Positions 26,629 to 35,038 of a DNA stretch of 64,000 bases are shown piece after piece. Every line of letters starts with the position of its first letter. Position 1 is the first letter of the stretch. A model generated the notes under the pieces. It did not search any database. It was not told the origin of the DNA and saw only the letters and a program-made list of their open reading frames with translations. The stretch covers positions 43,761 to 107,760 of the forward strand of contig CAMWNP010000005.1 of NCBI GenBank assembly GCA_947175645.1. The letters are read 5' to 3'. The DNA comes from an uncultured Porphyromonadaceae bacterium (GTDB taxonomy: Bacteria; Bacteroidota; Bacteroidia; Bacteroidales; Muribaculaceae). A program made the position numbers and the translations under genes.

Positions 26629-27329
26629 AACAGAAGTCGCTTTACATAATCCCTGCCCGGGGAGGAAGCAAGGGTATTCCGGGAAAGAACATCAAGCCTC
26701 TGCATGGCAAGCCGTTGATTTGTTATTCCATTGACGTGGCCCGTTCGCTCGCTCCTGACTCTCACATCATCCTGAGCACGGATGATCCGGGTATCGCCGA
26801 TGTGGCCCGTGGCTACGGATTGCCGGTCGATTATATGCGTCCGGCCGAACTTGCCACGGATAGGTCAGGTTCGCGTGAGGTGATGCTCGACGCTATGGAC
26901 TGGGCTGACTCACGCGGAATAGAATATGAGCGGGTGGTGCTGCTGCAGCCTACTTCTCCGTTGCGCACTGTTGAAGATGTCAGGCGGTGTGAGGAGAGAT
27001 ATTCCCCTGAGATTGATATGGTTGTGTCTGTGATGCCTGCCCGCTGCAATCCTTATTATAATTGCTTCGAGACAGATCCGCAAACCGGAATGCTCAGGAT
27101 TTCAAAGGGTGATGGAACGCTCACCCGCAGGCAGGATGCTCCTGAGGCGTGGGAGTACAATGGAGCGGTGTATGTGATTAATCCTGACTCCTTGCGCAGT
27201 CTGCCCATGGGTGGTTTCCGGCGCCGTGTTCCGGTGGAGATGCCTGCGGAGCGGTCGCTTGACCTTGACACTCCACTTGACTGGACCCTGATGGAGTTGT
27301 TGATGGATTCATCAGAAAATGAAAACTAA
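26625..27329 (+). CDS. CMP-nonulosonate synthetase (NeuA/LegF type cytidylyltransferase)
   Basis: A 234-residue enzyme that activates a nine-carbon acidic sugar as its CMP ester. The CTP-binding signature PARGGSKGIPGKNIKPL is at the N-terminus, with LLQPTSPLRTVEDV and the late metal-binding Asp in RSLDLDTPLDW. Its ATG overlaps the epimerase stop by four bases. It lacks a C-terminal hydrolase extension, which argues for the short NeuA/LegF form. Whether its substrate is Neu5Ac or Leg5Ac7Ac cannot be read directly. Confidence 0.9.
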   Translation: MKQKSLYIIPARGGSKGIPGKNIKPLHGKPLICYSIDVARSLAPDSHIILSTDDPGIADVARGYGLPVDYMRPAELATDRSGSREVMLDAMDWADSRGIEYERVVLLQPTSPLRTVEDVRRCEERYSPEIDMVVSVMPARCNPYYNCFETDPQTGMLRISKGDGTLTRRQDAPEAWEYNGAVYVINPDSLRSLPMGGFRRRVPVEMPAERSLDLDTPLDWTLMELLMDSSENEN

Positions 27330-27341
27330 AAAATTGAAGGT

Positions 27342-28406
27342 ATGGAACAACACATAATAAACTCATCGGTCACCGTGCGTGATGCGCTTGAACGACTGAA
27401 CAGTCTTTCCGGGGGTACAATGACTTTATTCGTGACCCTTCCCGGAGGGGGGCGTATGGTTGGAACGGTCACCGACGGAGACATCCGCCGTTCGCTGCTC
27501 CGCGGCGTATCGCTCAACGACTCCGTGACGGAGGCCATGCACCTGCAGTTCAAGGCTTTTCCTCCCGGTGATATTGATCCGGATTTGCTGAGGAATTTGC
27601 GAAACCAGGGCATAGCGCTTGTTCCTCACCTGGATTCCGAGGGACGGATAAGGCGCATAATCGACCTGAAGTCATTGCGTGCCATTCTTCCACTCAGGGC
27701 GGTGCTGATGGCCGGAGGAAAAGGTGAGCGATTACGTCCGGCCACTCTCGAGACCCCCAAGCCATTGCTGACAATAGAGGGTAAGGCGATAATTGATTAC
27801 AATGTGGAACTGCTTGCATCCGTGGGAGTCACGGATATAACCGTGGCCACACGCTACCTTTCGGAGAAGATTGTGGAGCATTTCGCCAATCCGGTTGCCG
27901 GTTTACAGGTGAAGTGTGTCAGGGAGGAGGAGCCTATGGGAACGGTGGGTGCGGTGGCGCTTACGGATACTCCCGAGCATGGCGATACGATTGTTATGAA
28001 TTCCGACCTTCTGACCACGGTTGATTTCGAGGAGATGTATATGCGGCATAAGAAACAGCATGCAGACATAACCATAGCCGCCATACCCTACACTGTGTCA
28101 GTGCCTTATGCCATATTGTCAACAGAAGGACGTAAGGTGACCGGGCTTGAGGAAAAACCTGCATATTCCTATTTCGCCAACGCAGGAATATATATTTTCA
28201 GCAATTCCGTGCTGCGCACGCTGCCGTCATGCGGTGTCACGGATGCCACAACTCTTATCCAGCAGACTATAGAGAAGGGTGGGACTGTGACATACTTCCC
28301 AATCAACGGCACATGGATCGATGTGGGGACTCCCGCTGATTTCCGTCATGCCGAGGAACTCATGCGCCACCATCGCAATCTGAGAAATGTTCATAACCCG
28401 GATTGA
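27342..28406 (+). CDS. CBS-domain nucleotidyltransferase, PtmE-like (sugar-1-phosphate guanylyltransferase)
   Basis: A 354-residue protein with two N-terminal CBS motifs (about residues 1-115; GTVTDGDIRRSLLRG is the first) and a nucleotidyltransferase domain from about residue 117 (LMAGGKGERLRPATLETPKP). This architecture matches Campylobacter PtmE, which makes GDP-glucosamine, the first step of the GDP-linked legionaminic acid route. That tilts the cluster towards legionaminic rather than sialic acid, but the assignment is by architecture only. It follows the CMP-synthetase gene by 12 bases and ends the operon. Confidence 0.82.
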   Translation: MEQHIINSSVTVRDALERLNSLSGGTMTLFVTLPGGGRMVGTVTDGDIRRSLLRGVSLNDSVTEAMHLQFKAFPPGDIDPDLLRNLRNQGIALVPHLDSEGRIRRIIDLKSLRAILPLRAVLMAGGKGERLRPATLETPKPLLTIEGKAIIDYNVELLASVGVTDITVATRYLSEKIVEHFANPVAGLQVKCVREEEPMGTVGAVALTDTPEHGDTIVMNSDLLTTVDFEEMYMRHKKQHADITIAAIPYTVSVPYAILSTEGRKVTGLEEKPAYSYFANAGIYIFSNSVLRTLPSCGVTDATTLIQQTIEKGGTVTYFPINGTWIDVGTPADFRHAEELMRHHRNLRNVHNPD

Positions 28407-28479
28407 ACATTCATGGGGTGAAATTGTATAATATATATAGAATTTAAATAATAACACATTATATAATAATATAATATCA

Positions 28480-29694
28480 ATGGCAGACTCGAATTTCATA
28501 GATTACGTGAAGATACTTTGCCGCTCAGGCAAGGGGGGTGCCGGCTCCCGTCACTTCTATCGTGCCAAATATGTTCCCAAAGGTGGACCGGACGGGGGTG
28601 ACGGCGGACGCGGAGGTCACATCATTCTCAAAGGTAACAAAAACATGTGGACTCTGCTTCCCTTGAAATATCGGCGCCATATTTTTGCCGGCAACGGTCA
28701 GAGCGGTTCCGGCGGACGTAGTTTCGGTAAGGATGGCGATGATGTGGTTATAGATGTTCCTTGCGGTACAGTGGTTTTCGATGCGGAAACGGGTGAATTT
28801 CTCTGTGAGGTCACTTACGACGGCGAGGAGGTGAAACTGCTTCGCGGCGGTCGCGGCGGATTGGGCAACTGGCATTTCAAGAGCGCCACCAACCGTACCC
28901 CACGCTATGCACAGCCCGGTGAACCTGCAATAGAGAAGAGCGTTATCCTGGAACTGAAACTTCTGGCCGACGTGGGTCTGGTGGGATTCCCTAACGCGGG
29001 CAAGTCAACCCTGCTGTCGTCACTTTCGGCTGCACGTCCGAAAATCGCTGACTATCCGTTCACCACCATGGAACCGCAACTGGGAATAGTGGCCTACCGT
29101 GACAACCGCTCGTTCGTGATGGCCGATATCCCGGGTATTATTGAAGGTGCGAGTGAGGGGAAAGGTCTGGGACTCAGGTTCCTGCGTCATATAGAACGTA
29201 ACGCGGTGCTGCTCTTCATGGTGCCCGCCGACTCGGATGATATCGCTGCCGACTATGCCACTCTGCTCACCGAACTGGAGAGGTTCAATCCTCAGTTGAT
29301 GGACAAACCCCGTTTGCTGGCTATCTCAAAAAGCGATATGCTTGATGAGGAACTGATGGCGGAATTGGAGAAGCAGTTGCCTGAAGGTGTGCCGCATATC
29401 TTCATTTCGGCGGTGACCGGACTGGGACTGAACGAACTGAAGGATATGCTCTGGGATGCTATCACTGATGAGAATAACCGCATAGAGGATAACCCCATCA
29501 CGCATCGCCCGCTTGACGGTCATCACCGCGTACGCGAGGAGGATGAGTTCATTTTCGAGCCTACCGTGGCCGATGATGAGGATGAGGAATTTTTTGACGG
29601 AGGCTATGACGAGGCGGACTGGGACGACACCGAGTTCGATGAAGAAACGGATGACGCATCAGAAGAATTCTTCACTAATGATTTTGATGAGTGA
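28480..29694 (+). CDS. obgE: GTPase Obg (ribosome assembly)
   Basis: A 404-residue Obg GTPase needed for large-subunit assembly and stress control. Residues 1-160 form the glycine-rich Obg fold ([30 protein letters not shown]). The G domain has G1 [10 protein letters not shown]3 [16 protein letters not shown], and a G4 written SKSD rather than NKxD. The C-terminus is a strongly acidic tail from about residue 350, longer than in E. coli ObgE. The 73-base upstream gap is very AT-rich and has no clear TAnnTTTG box. Confidence 0.95.
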   Translation: MADSNFIDYVKILCRSGKGGAGSRHFYRAKYVPKGGPDGGDGGRGGHIILKGNKNMWTLLPLKYRRHIFAGNGQSGSGGRSFGKDGDDVVIDVPCGTVVFDAETGEFLCEVTYDGEEVKLLRGGRGGLGNWHFKSATNRTPRYAQPGEPAIEKSVILELKLLADVGLVGFPNAGKSTLLSSLSAARPKIADYPFTTMEPQLGIVAYRDNRSFVMADIPGIIEGASEGKGLGLRFLRHIERNAVLLFMVPADSDDIAADYATLLTELERFNPQLMDKPRLLAISKSDMLDEELMAELEKQLPEGVPHIFISAVTGLGLNELKDMLWDAITDENNRIEDNPITHRPLDGHHRVREEDEFIFEPTVADDEDEEFFDGGYDEADWDDTEFDEETDDASEEFFTNDFDE

Positions 29695-29882
29695 TGAACA
29701 TAGAAACTGTTTGAGTTTCCGGGAAAAGAATTATCGCCACTCTGTCTTTCAGAATCATTCCGGTGACGTTTGCCGGGTCAGGTCGGTAAGGATGCCCGCA
29801 TCGCTCCATCCTGAACTTGCCGGACTCATCCGGAAATATCCTCAGGATCGCTCCTGCAAAAATTTAAACAATTTCTTGGAAA
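29695..29882 (+). other. Intergenic region between obgE and the cytochrome bd genes
   Basis: 188 bases without a convincing gene, consensus promoter or terminator. A frame overlapping the obgE end runs through it but reads as a shadow. Confidence 0.4.
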
Positions 29883-30104
29883 GTGAACGTATTAAAATCA
29901 GTTTATGACTTTTACGCCGAAGGTTTCCGGTCCATGACGGTGGGTCGGAGGCTTTGGGCGTTGATTATTATAAAACTAATTATTATATTTGCAGTGCTGA
30001 AACTTTTTTTCTTTCCGGACTTCCTGAAATCGAAGTGCGAGACAGATGAGGAGTGTGCGGCGCACGTACGCACGGAACTACTGAAACCGGAAAGAGCCTA
30101 TTGA
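29883..30104 (+). CDS. DUF4492 small membrane protein associated with cytochrome bd
   Basis: A 73-residue protein starting at GTG (29883). Features are a short N-terminal amphipathic segment (VYDFYAEGFRSMTVGRRLW), one membrane helix (ALIIIKLIIIFAVLKLFFF), and a hydrophilic tail. It matches DUF4492, which in Bacteroidetes regularly precedes cydA. A role as accessory subunit or assembly helper of the bd oxidase is inferred from context, by analogy with CydX, to which it is not evidently homologous. Confidence 0.85.
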   Translation: MNVLKSVYDFYAEGFRSMTVGRRLWALIIIKLIIIFAVLKLFFFPDFLKSKCETDEECAAHVRTELLKPERAY

Positions 30105-30249
30105 AGCAGCCGTTTGTTTATGATACACCCTTGGATTGACGGGAACTCCAGGAGCGGATTTCCGGATTGAGGGCAAGGGAAACATTATGCTATAAATCTT
30201 ATTGAAAATTAATCATTTATCCTTAAAATAAACCATAAATTGAAAAGCA

Positions 30250-31812
30250 ATGAACGACTTGATGAGTGTTGTTGACTGGTCACGGGCACAGTTCGCGTTG
30301 ACTGCTATGGTACACTGGCTGTTCGTGCCGCTTACCATTGGTCTCTCCCTGATAGTGGCGCTGATGGAGACCATGTACTACCGTACGAAACTTGAGAAAT
30401 GGAAAAAACTGACGAAATTCTGGATGCTGCTGTTCGGTATAAACTTTGCGTGCGGTGTGGCAACCGGAATTATCCTTGAATTTGAATTCGGCACAAACTG
30501 GTCGAACTACAGTTGGTTCGTGGGTGACATTTTCGGGGCACCTCTGGCCATAGAGGGTATATTCGCTTTCTTCATGGAGTCAACATTCATAGCCGTGATG
30601 TTCTTCGGGTGGAACAAGGTGAGCAAGGGATTCCATCTTGCCGCCACCTGGCTCACCGCTTTCGGCGTTGTACTTTCAGCGCTTTGGATTCTTGTTGCCA
30701 ACGCCTGGATGCAGTATCCCGCCGGAATGGAGTTTGACCCCGACCAGATGCGTAACGTGATGGTTAACTTCGGCGATGTGGTGTTCTCGCCTGTGGCAAT
30801 GAACAAGTTCTTCCATACGGTGTTCAGCGGATGGACACTGGGAGGAGTGTTTGTTGTTGGCGTGTCATGCTTCATGCTTTTCCGCAAATCCAACCGTGAG
30901 GCTGCAATGATGAGCATCAAGTTGGGCGGTTGGGTAGGACTGATTGGTCTTATTCTGACAATGTACACCGGTGATGGTTCGGCCGTTCAGGTTTCACGTT
31001 ATCAGCCCATGAAACTGGCTGCCATGGAGGGGCTGTATGACGGCAGTGTGGGTCAGGATCTGGTTGGATTCGGTGTGCTCAATCCATCAAAGAGCCTTGA
31101 CAATACTGAAGATCCTATGGTTTTCTCCATTGACATTCCTTACGGACTGAGTATTCTTGCGAACCACGATGCCAACAGTTTCGTGCCGGGAATCAATGAC
31201 CTTATCAACGGTTACACTATTGTCGACGGCAACGGCGAAACCGTCACTGACCTTTCTTATAATGAAAAAATACAGTTAGGGAAAAAGGCTCAGGAGGCTT
31301 TGGCCGTCTATCAGGCAGCCACCGAGCGAGGCGATGAGAAGGCACGTGAAGAGGCTCTGGAAACATTGCGTGCCAACTATCAGTATTTCGGCTACGGCTA
31401 CTTCTCTGATCCCTCGCAGGGTGTGCCTCCGGTGGGACTGACGTTCTATTCATTCCGTGTGATGGTTATGGGTGGCGGCTACCTGCTGCTGTTCTTCATC
31501 GTGGCGCTGTTCTGCGTTTACAAGAAACAGACCTGGCTTGACAAACGCTGGGTTCACTGGATAGGTATTCTTTCAATCCCGGTGGTATGGATGGTAAGCG
31601 AAGCCGGATGGATTGTAGCCGAAGTGGGCCGTCAGCCCTGGGTTATTCAGGACCTCATGCCTGCCCGTGCTGCCATCTCGGCCATTCAGGCAAGTTCCGT
31701 GCAGATCACGTTCTGGATGTTCGTGGTGATATTCCTGGGACTGGTGATTGCGGACATCAGTATTTTGTGCCGTGAGATATCCAAGGCTTCCAAAAAAGAG
31801 ATTTTGAAATAA
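30250..31812 (+). CDS. cydA: Cytochrome bd oxidase subunit I
   Basis: Quinol-oxidising, oxygen-reducing subunit of the high-affinity bd oxidase, used for microaerobic respiration and oxygen scavenging by gut anaerobes. It has 520 residues and multiple membrane helices. Heme ligands are visible: His in TAMVHWLFVPLTIGLS (b595), His in MNKFFHTVFSGW (b558) and Met in the SFRVMVMGGG helix (b558). The motif VPPVGLTFYSFRVMV follows the quinol loop (about residues 255-390). The 145-base gap after DUF4492 has no clear promoter. Confidence 0.97.
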   Translation: MNDLMSVVDWSRAQFALTAMVHWLFVPLTIGLSLIVALMETMYYRTKLEKWKKLTKFWMLLFGINFACGVATGIILEFEFGTNWSNYSWFVGDIFGAPLAIEGIFAFFMESTFIAVMFFGWNKVSKGFHLAATWLTAFGVVLSALWILVANAWMQYPAGMEFDPDQMRNVMVNFGDVVFSPVAMNKFFHTVFSGWTLGGVFVVGVSCFMLFRKSNREAAMMSIKLGGWVGLIGLILTMYTGDGSAVQVSRYQPMKLAAMEGLYDGSVGQDLVGFGVLNPSKSLDNTEDPMVFSIDIPYGLSILANHDANSFVPGINDLINGYTIVDGNGETVTDLSYNEKIQLGKKAQEALAVYQAATERGDEKAREEALETLRANYQYFGYGYFSDPSQGVPPVGLTFYSFRVMVMGGGYLLLFFIVALFCVYKKQTWLDKRWVHWIGILSIPVVWMVSEAGWIVAEVGRQPWVIQDLMPARAAISAIQASSVQITFWMFVVIFLGLVIADISILCREISKASKKEILK

Positions 31813-31840
31813 AAAGTAGAACCACTTAAGATATAACTAT

Positions 31841-32983
31841 ATGACACTTAGTGCTTTACAAACGTATTGGTGGCTTCTGATAAGCGTGCTGGGAGCCCTG
31901 CTCGTTTTCCTTCTGTTCGTTCAGGGCGGACAAACCATGCTCCTTTTCCAGAAAAACGGTATGGCGCGTCAGATGACAGTGAACTCCCTGGGGCGCAAAT
32001 GGGAACTGACCTTCACCACCTTGGTGGTGTTCGGGGGTGCGTTTTTCGCTTCATTCCCATTGTTTTATTCAACAAGTTTCGGCGGGGCGTACTGGCTCTG
32101 GATGCTTATTCTTGTAAGTTTCGTGATCCAGGCGTTCAGTTATGAATTCCGCCGTAAGCCGGGCAACATTTTCGGCACCCGTTTCTATGACCTGCTCCTT
32201 TTCATCAACGGATGTTTCGGATGCGTTCTTTTGGGGGTGGCTGTAGGCACGATGTTCTTCGGCGCGGATTTTGTTGTTGAAAAAGGTAATCTTGTCAATG
32301 GGTCGGCACCGGTGATCTCTTCATGGACCTCACCGCTGCACGGACTGGAGGCGGTGTTCTCGTTTCCCTGTCTGCTGCTTGGTTTTACGGTGCTTTACCT
32401 GGCCCGTATGCAGGGTTCGTTCTATCTGCTCAACAATCTGTCGGGTGACGCGGTGGTGACTTCACACTATCGCAGGACCATGATTCTGAATTCGGGAATC
32501 TTCCTGGTTCTGTTCCTTACGTTCCTCGCCGTTCTGTTCACGGCTGACGGATATGAGTATGCGGCAGACGGAACGGTCAGCGCTGTCCAGTACAAGTATT
32601 TCATGAACCTTATCGACATGTGGTGGTTCGGAGCGTTATTCCTGATTGGTGTTCTGCTGGTTCTTTATGCGATTTTCGCGGCTATTTTCAAACCTTCCAA
32701 AACCAACGGCATCTGGTTCACCGGTGTGGGCACATTCCTGGTTATCCTCAGTCTGTTCGCCATCCTGGGCTATAACAACACTTGTTACTATCCTTCTGTG
32801 GCTGACGTTAACTCATCGCTCAACATAGCCAACAGTTCGTCAACGCTTTTCACTCTTGAAGTGATGAGTTGGGTTTCCTTGTTCATCCCCGTTGTGCTGA
32901 TCTACATCTGGTATGTATGGCGCAAGATGGACAGCAAGCCTATCACTCCCGCCGAAGTCCTTGAGGATGATCATCTTTATTGA
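31841..32983 (+). CDS. cydB: Cytochrome bd oxidase subunit II
   Basis: Structural partner of CydA, with 380 residues and about eight to nine membrane helices. It opens with LQTYWWLLISVLGALLVFLL and the Gln-containing FVQGGQTMLLF found in all CydB proteins, and has the conserved RRKPGNIFGTRFYD loop. It follows cydA by 28 bases. No cydCD transporter genes adjoin. Transcription probably ends in the hairpin of repeat copy C at 33071-33112. Confidence 0.96.
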   Translation: MTLSALQTYWWLLISVLGALLVFLLFVQGGQTMLLFQKNGMARQMTVNSLGRKWELTFTTLVVFGGAFFASFPLFYSTSFGGAYWLWMLILVSFVIQAFSYEFRRKPGNIFGTRFYDLLLFINGCFGCVLLGVAVGTMFFGADFVVEKGNLVNGSAPVISSWTSPLHGLEAVFSFPCLLLGFTVLYLARMQGSFYLLNNLSGDAVVTSHYRRTMILNSGIFLVLFLTFLAVLFTADGYEYAADGTVSAVQYKYFMNLIDMWWFGALFLIGVLLVLYAIFAAIFKPSKTNGIWFTGVGTFLVILSLFAILGYNNTCYYPSVADVNSSLNIANSSSTLFTLEVMSWVSLFIPVVLIYIWYVWRKMDSKPITPAEVLEDDHLY

Positions 32984-33000
32984 GATATAATGAATATTGC

Positions 33001-33114
33001 TTCATGATAAGTCATCAGTGCCGATGCTTCGGGAATTCGGCTTGCATCTGACTTATCCTGACAAACCTTAAGAGAGTGTGTGTCATAGCGAGTAACATGA
33101 CACACACTCTCTTT
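33001..33114 (+). repeat. Dispersed intergenic repeat, copy C (internally deleted)
   Basis: It shares the blocks ataagtcatc, gcttgcatctgactt and tgacaaaccttaagag with copies A and B but lacks about 50 central bases. It lies between convergent genes (cydB and the Cu/Zn permease). Confidence 0.65.
33071..33112. terminator. Bidirectional terminator hairpin of repeat copy C
   Basis: Fifteen perfect pairs: AGAGAGTGTGTGTCA at 33071-33085 with 33098-33112, around a 12-base loop, flanked by AA and TT. Compared with copies A and B, both arms have changed together, so the pairing is kept. Confidence 0.75.
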
Positions 33115-33150
33115 AATTTGCGATGTATTTACGGCCTTGTTTGAGGGGGC

Positions 33151-34401
33151 TTATCGGACGGTTCCGATGAAGTCGTAGCCGAGGGCGTTGACTTTTTCCC
33201 GGATGGTGTCCTCGGCTATGTCGCCTTCCACGGATGCGGTTTTCTTGTCGAGATCAACTGTCACGGAGGTGACGCCGGGGAGTGCCGACAGTTCTTTTTC
33301 CACACGGTTCTTGCAGTGTATGCAAGCCATTCCGTCGATTCGGTATTCTTTTGTCATAGTTGTATGATTTGAATGATTATGTGAGCGGTTTTTAATAAAT
33401 GAATAAACGAGTAGCGCTGTCAGAAACGCTGAACAGATGGTGCTGAACCATGGTGTCCCGTGATGGCAGCATGCGGCTTGCTCAGAAAGCCGGGGCAAGA
33501 ACCATGATGCAGGAAGCAGATAGTCGATGATGCATCCTGTGATTATGGCTGAAGATGCTATGATAGCAATGTATATCAGGGTGTTGCGGCGCCCCATTGT
33601 GCGTGACAGGAGTGTGTATGAGGCAAAGTTGACGGCCGGACCTGCCATCAGAAACACGAATGCCGTTCCGGGTGTAAGACCTTTAAGCATGAGCGACAGG
33701 GCAATGGGAATTGATCCGGTGGCGCATACATACATAGGGATGGCTATCACCACCACCGCGAGCATTGCCAACAGCGGGTATCCGGCAAAGTGAAGGAAGA
33801 AGTTGTCAGGCACGAGCACGGTGATGAGAGCGGCAATCACCAGTCCGATGATGAGCCATTTGCCCACGCTGGCGACCATGTCGATGAATCCGTAGCGGAG
33901 TGTTTCCCTGATGCGTCCGGCAAATGTGGGCCGGAGCGTGCGGGCCGTTGCGGGGGAGGTTTTGGCGTCAGCATTATCTTTGCGGCTCAGTTTTCCCATG
34001 AGAGTGCCTCCGAACAGGGCGGAGAGGAATGCCGCTACCGGTCGTGTGACGGCAAATGCCGGACCGAGCAATGAGTAGGTTGCCGCTATGGAATCCACGC
34101 CTGTCTGGGGTGTTGCAATAAGGAAGGCTGTTGTGGCGGCTGTGGATGCGCCGTTTCTGCGGAGTGATATGGCTGTGGGGAGTACACCGCAGGAGCATAG
34201 CGGAAGCGGCACGCCCAGGAGGGCTGCTTTCAGTGACTGACGGAATCCGTTACCGGCAAAGTGATTGGCCATGAAGTCATGACGGACGAAGGCATGCAGG
34301 ATGCCGGCGAAAAGGAAGCCCAGCAATATGTAGGGCGACATTTCGTTGAGCATCGTAAGCAATACGGTTGCTATTTCTGTAAAATATCCGGTTGTTTCCA
34401 T
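33151..34401 (-). CDS. SO_0444-type Cu/Zn efflux permease with C-terminal metal-binding domain
   Basis: Inner-membrane metal exporter of the DUF318/permease family. It has about eight to ten helices, the signature PLCSCGVLPTAISLRRNGAS, and ATPQTGVDSIAATYSLLGP. The last 65 residues form a heavy-metal-associated (HMA) domain with the ligand pair in GMACIHCKN. I start it at 34401 (METTGYFTEIA, 416 residues) because a TAACTTTG promoter box covers 34420-34427, on top of the in-frame ATG at 34422. The gene lies directly downstream of an AraC regulator that carries its own HMA-like sensor domain. Confidence 0.87.
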   Translation of the reverse strand: METTGYFTEIATVLLTMLNEMSPYILLGFLFAGILHAFVRHDFMANHFAGNGFRQSLKAALLGVPLPLCSCGVLPTAISLRRNGASTAATTAFLIATPQTGVDSIAATYSLLGPAFAVTRPVAAFLSALFGGTLMGKLSRKDNADAKTSPATARTLRPTFAGRIRETLRYGFIDMVASVGKWLIIGLVIAALITVLVPDNFFLHFAGYPLLAMLAVVVIAIPMYVCATGSIPIALSLMLKGLTPGTAFVFLMAGPAVNFASYTLLSRTMGRRNTLIYIAIIASSAIITGCIIDYLLPASWFLPRLSEQAACCHHGTPWFSTICSAFLTALLVYSFIKNRSHNHSNHTTMTKEYRIDGMACIHCKNRVEKELSALPGVTSVTVDLDKKTASVEGDIAEDTIREKVNALGYDFIGTVR

Positions 34402-34419
34402 AACTTTTGATGTTTTCTG

Positions 34420-34427
34420 CAAAGTTA
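34420..34427 (-). promoter_or_regulatory. -7 promoter box that decides the start of the Cu/Zn permease
   Basis: Minus strand TAACTTTG, exact TAnnTTTG. It overlaps the upstream ATG at 34422, so translation from an mRNA made here must begin at 34401. A good -33 element is not visible, as expected for a promoter that needs an activator. Confidence 0.55.
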
Positions 34428-34477
34428 CGGAGTGCGGGCTGAAAAAATGTTATGGAATTTTCCTGAAATGTTATGAC

Positions 34478-35038
34478 TTAAATGTCGGTCAGTGGCATTC
34501 GGTTGTGTGCAAGCGAACGGCGGAAGTCCGAGAGAGTCATGCCGGTGAATTTGCTGAACTGCGATGAAAGGTAAGCCACGGAGGAATATCCTGTTAGAAA
34601 TGCTATCTCTTTAAGTGACAGTTTGTTGTAACTCAGCAGTTCCTTGACGAATTCAATTTTCTGCGCAATGAAGAAGTTCTCGATGGTGCGGTTCTCGGCG
34701 ATGGAGAATGTCCGGGACAACTGTTTGTAGGGGATGTTCAGGTCACGCTGGAGTGCTGCCGAGAGTTTCAGGTCAATTCCCCCCTCGGTGCGCGCGTAGG
34801 CAATGAGCAGGTTCTTTATTTTTTCAGTCAAAATCGAACCGGAGTCAGTCAGCAGTTCAAACCCTTCTTTGCCGAGGAGTTCCGAGAGATGGTGTTGTTG
34901 AGCGGGGGTAAGAGATTCGGCCGGAATGACGGCATAGCCCAACCCCACCTCCGAGGGTTCGAGCCCCATGGAGGTGAGGATGCCGCGTACGGACGACACG
35001 CAGCGCGGACACACCATATTCTTGATGCTGAGGGTCAA
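34478..35038 (-). CDS. AraC-family regulator with N-terminal HMA-like metal sensor
   Basis: A 186-residue regulator. Residues 1-65 look like a heavy-metal-associated domain: the CPRC ligand pair in NMVCPRCVSSVRGIL, then GLEPSEVGLGYAVI, and strand-like residues to about 65. Residues 75-186 are an AraC DNA-binding domain with both helix-turn-helix motifs (LKEIAFLTGYSSVAYLSSQF). It starts at TTG (35038), overlapping the argF' stop by four bases; an ATG at 35017 is possible but would cut the first strand. It most likely senses Cu or Zn and activates the permease gene downstream. Confidence 0.85.
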   Translation of the reverse strand: MTLSIKNMVCPRCVSSVRGILTSMGLEPSEVGLGYAVIPAESLTPAQQHHLSELLGKEGFELLTDSGSILTEKIKNLLIAYARTEGGIDLKLSAALQRDLNIPYKQLSRTFSIAENRTIENFFIAQKIEFVKELLSYNKLSLKEIAFLTGYSSVAYLSSQFSKFTGMTLSDFRRSLAHNRMPLTDI

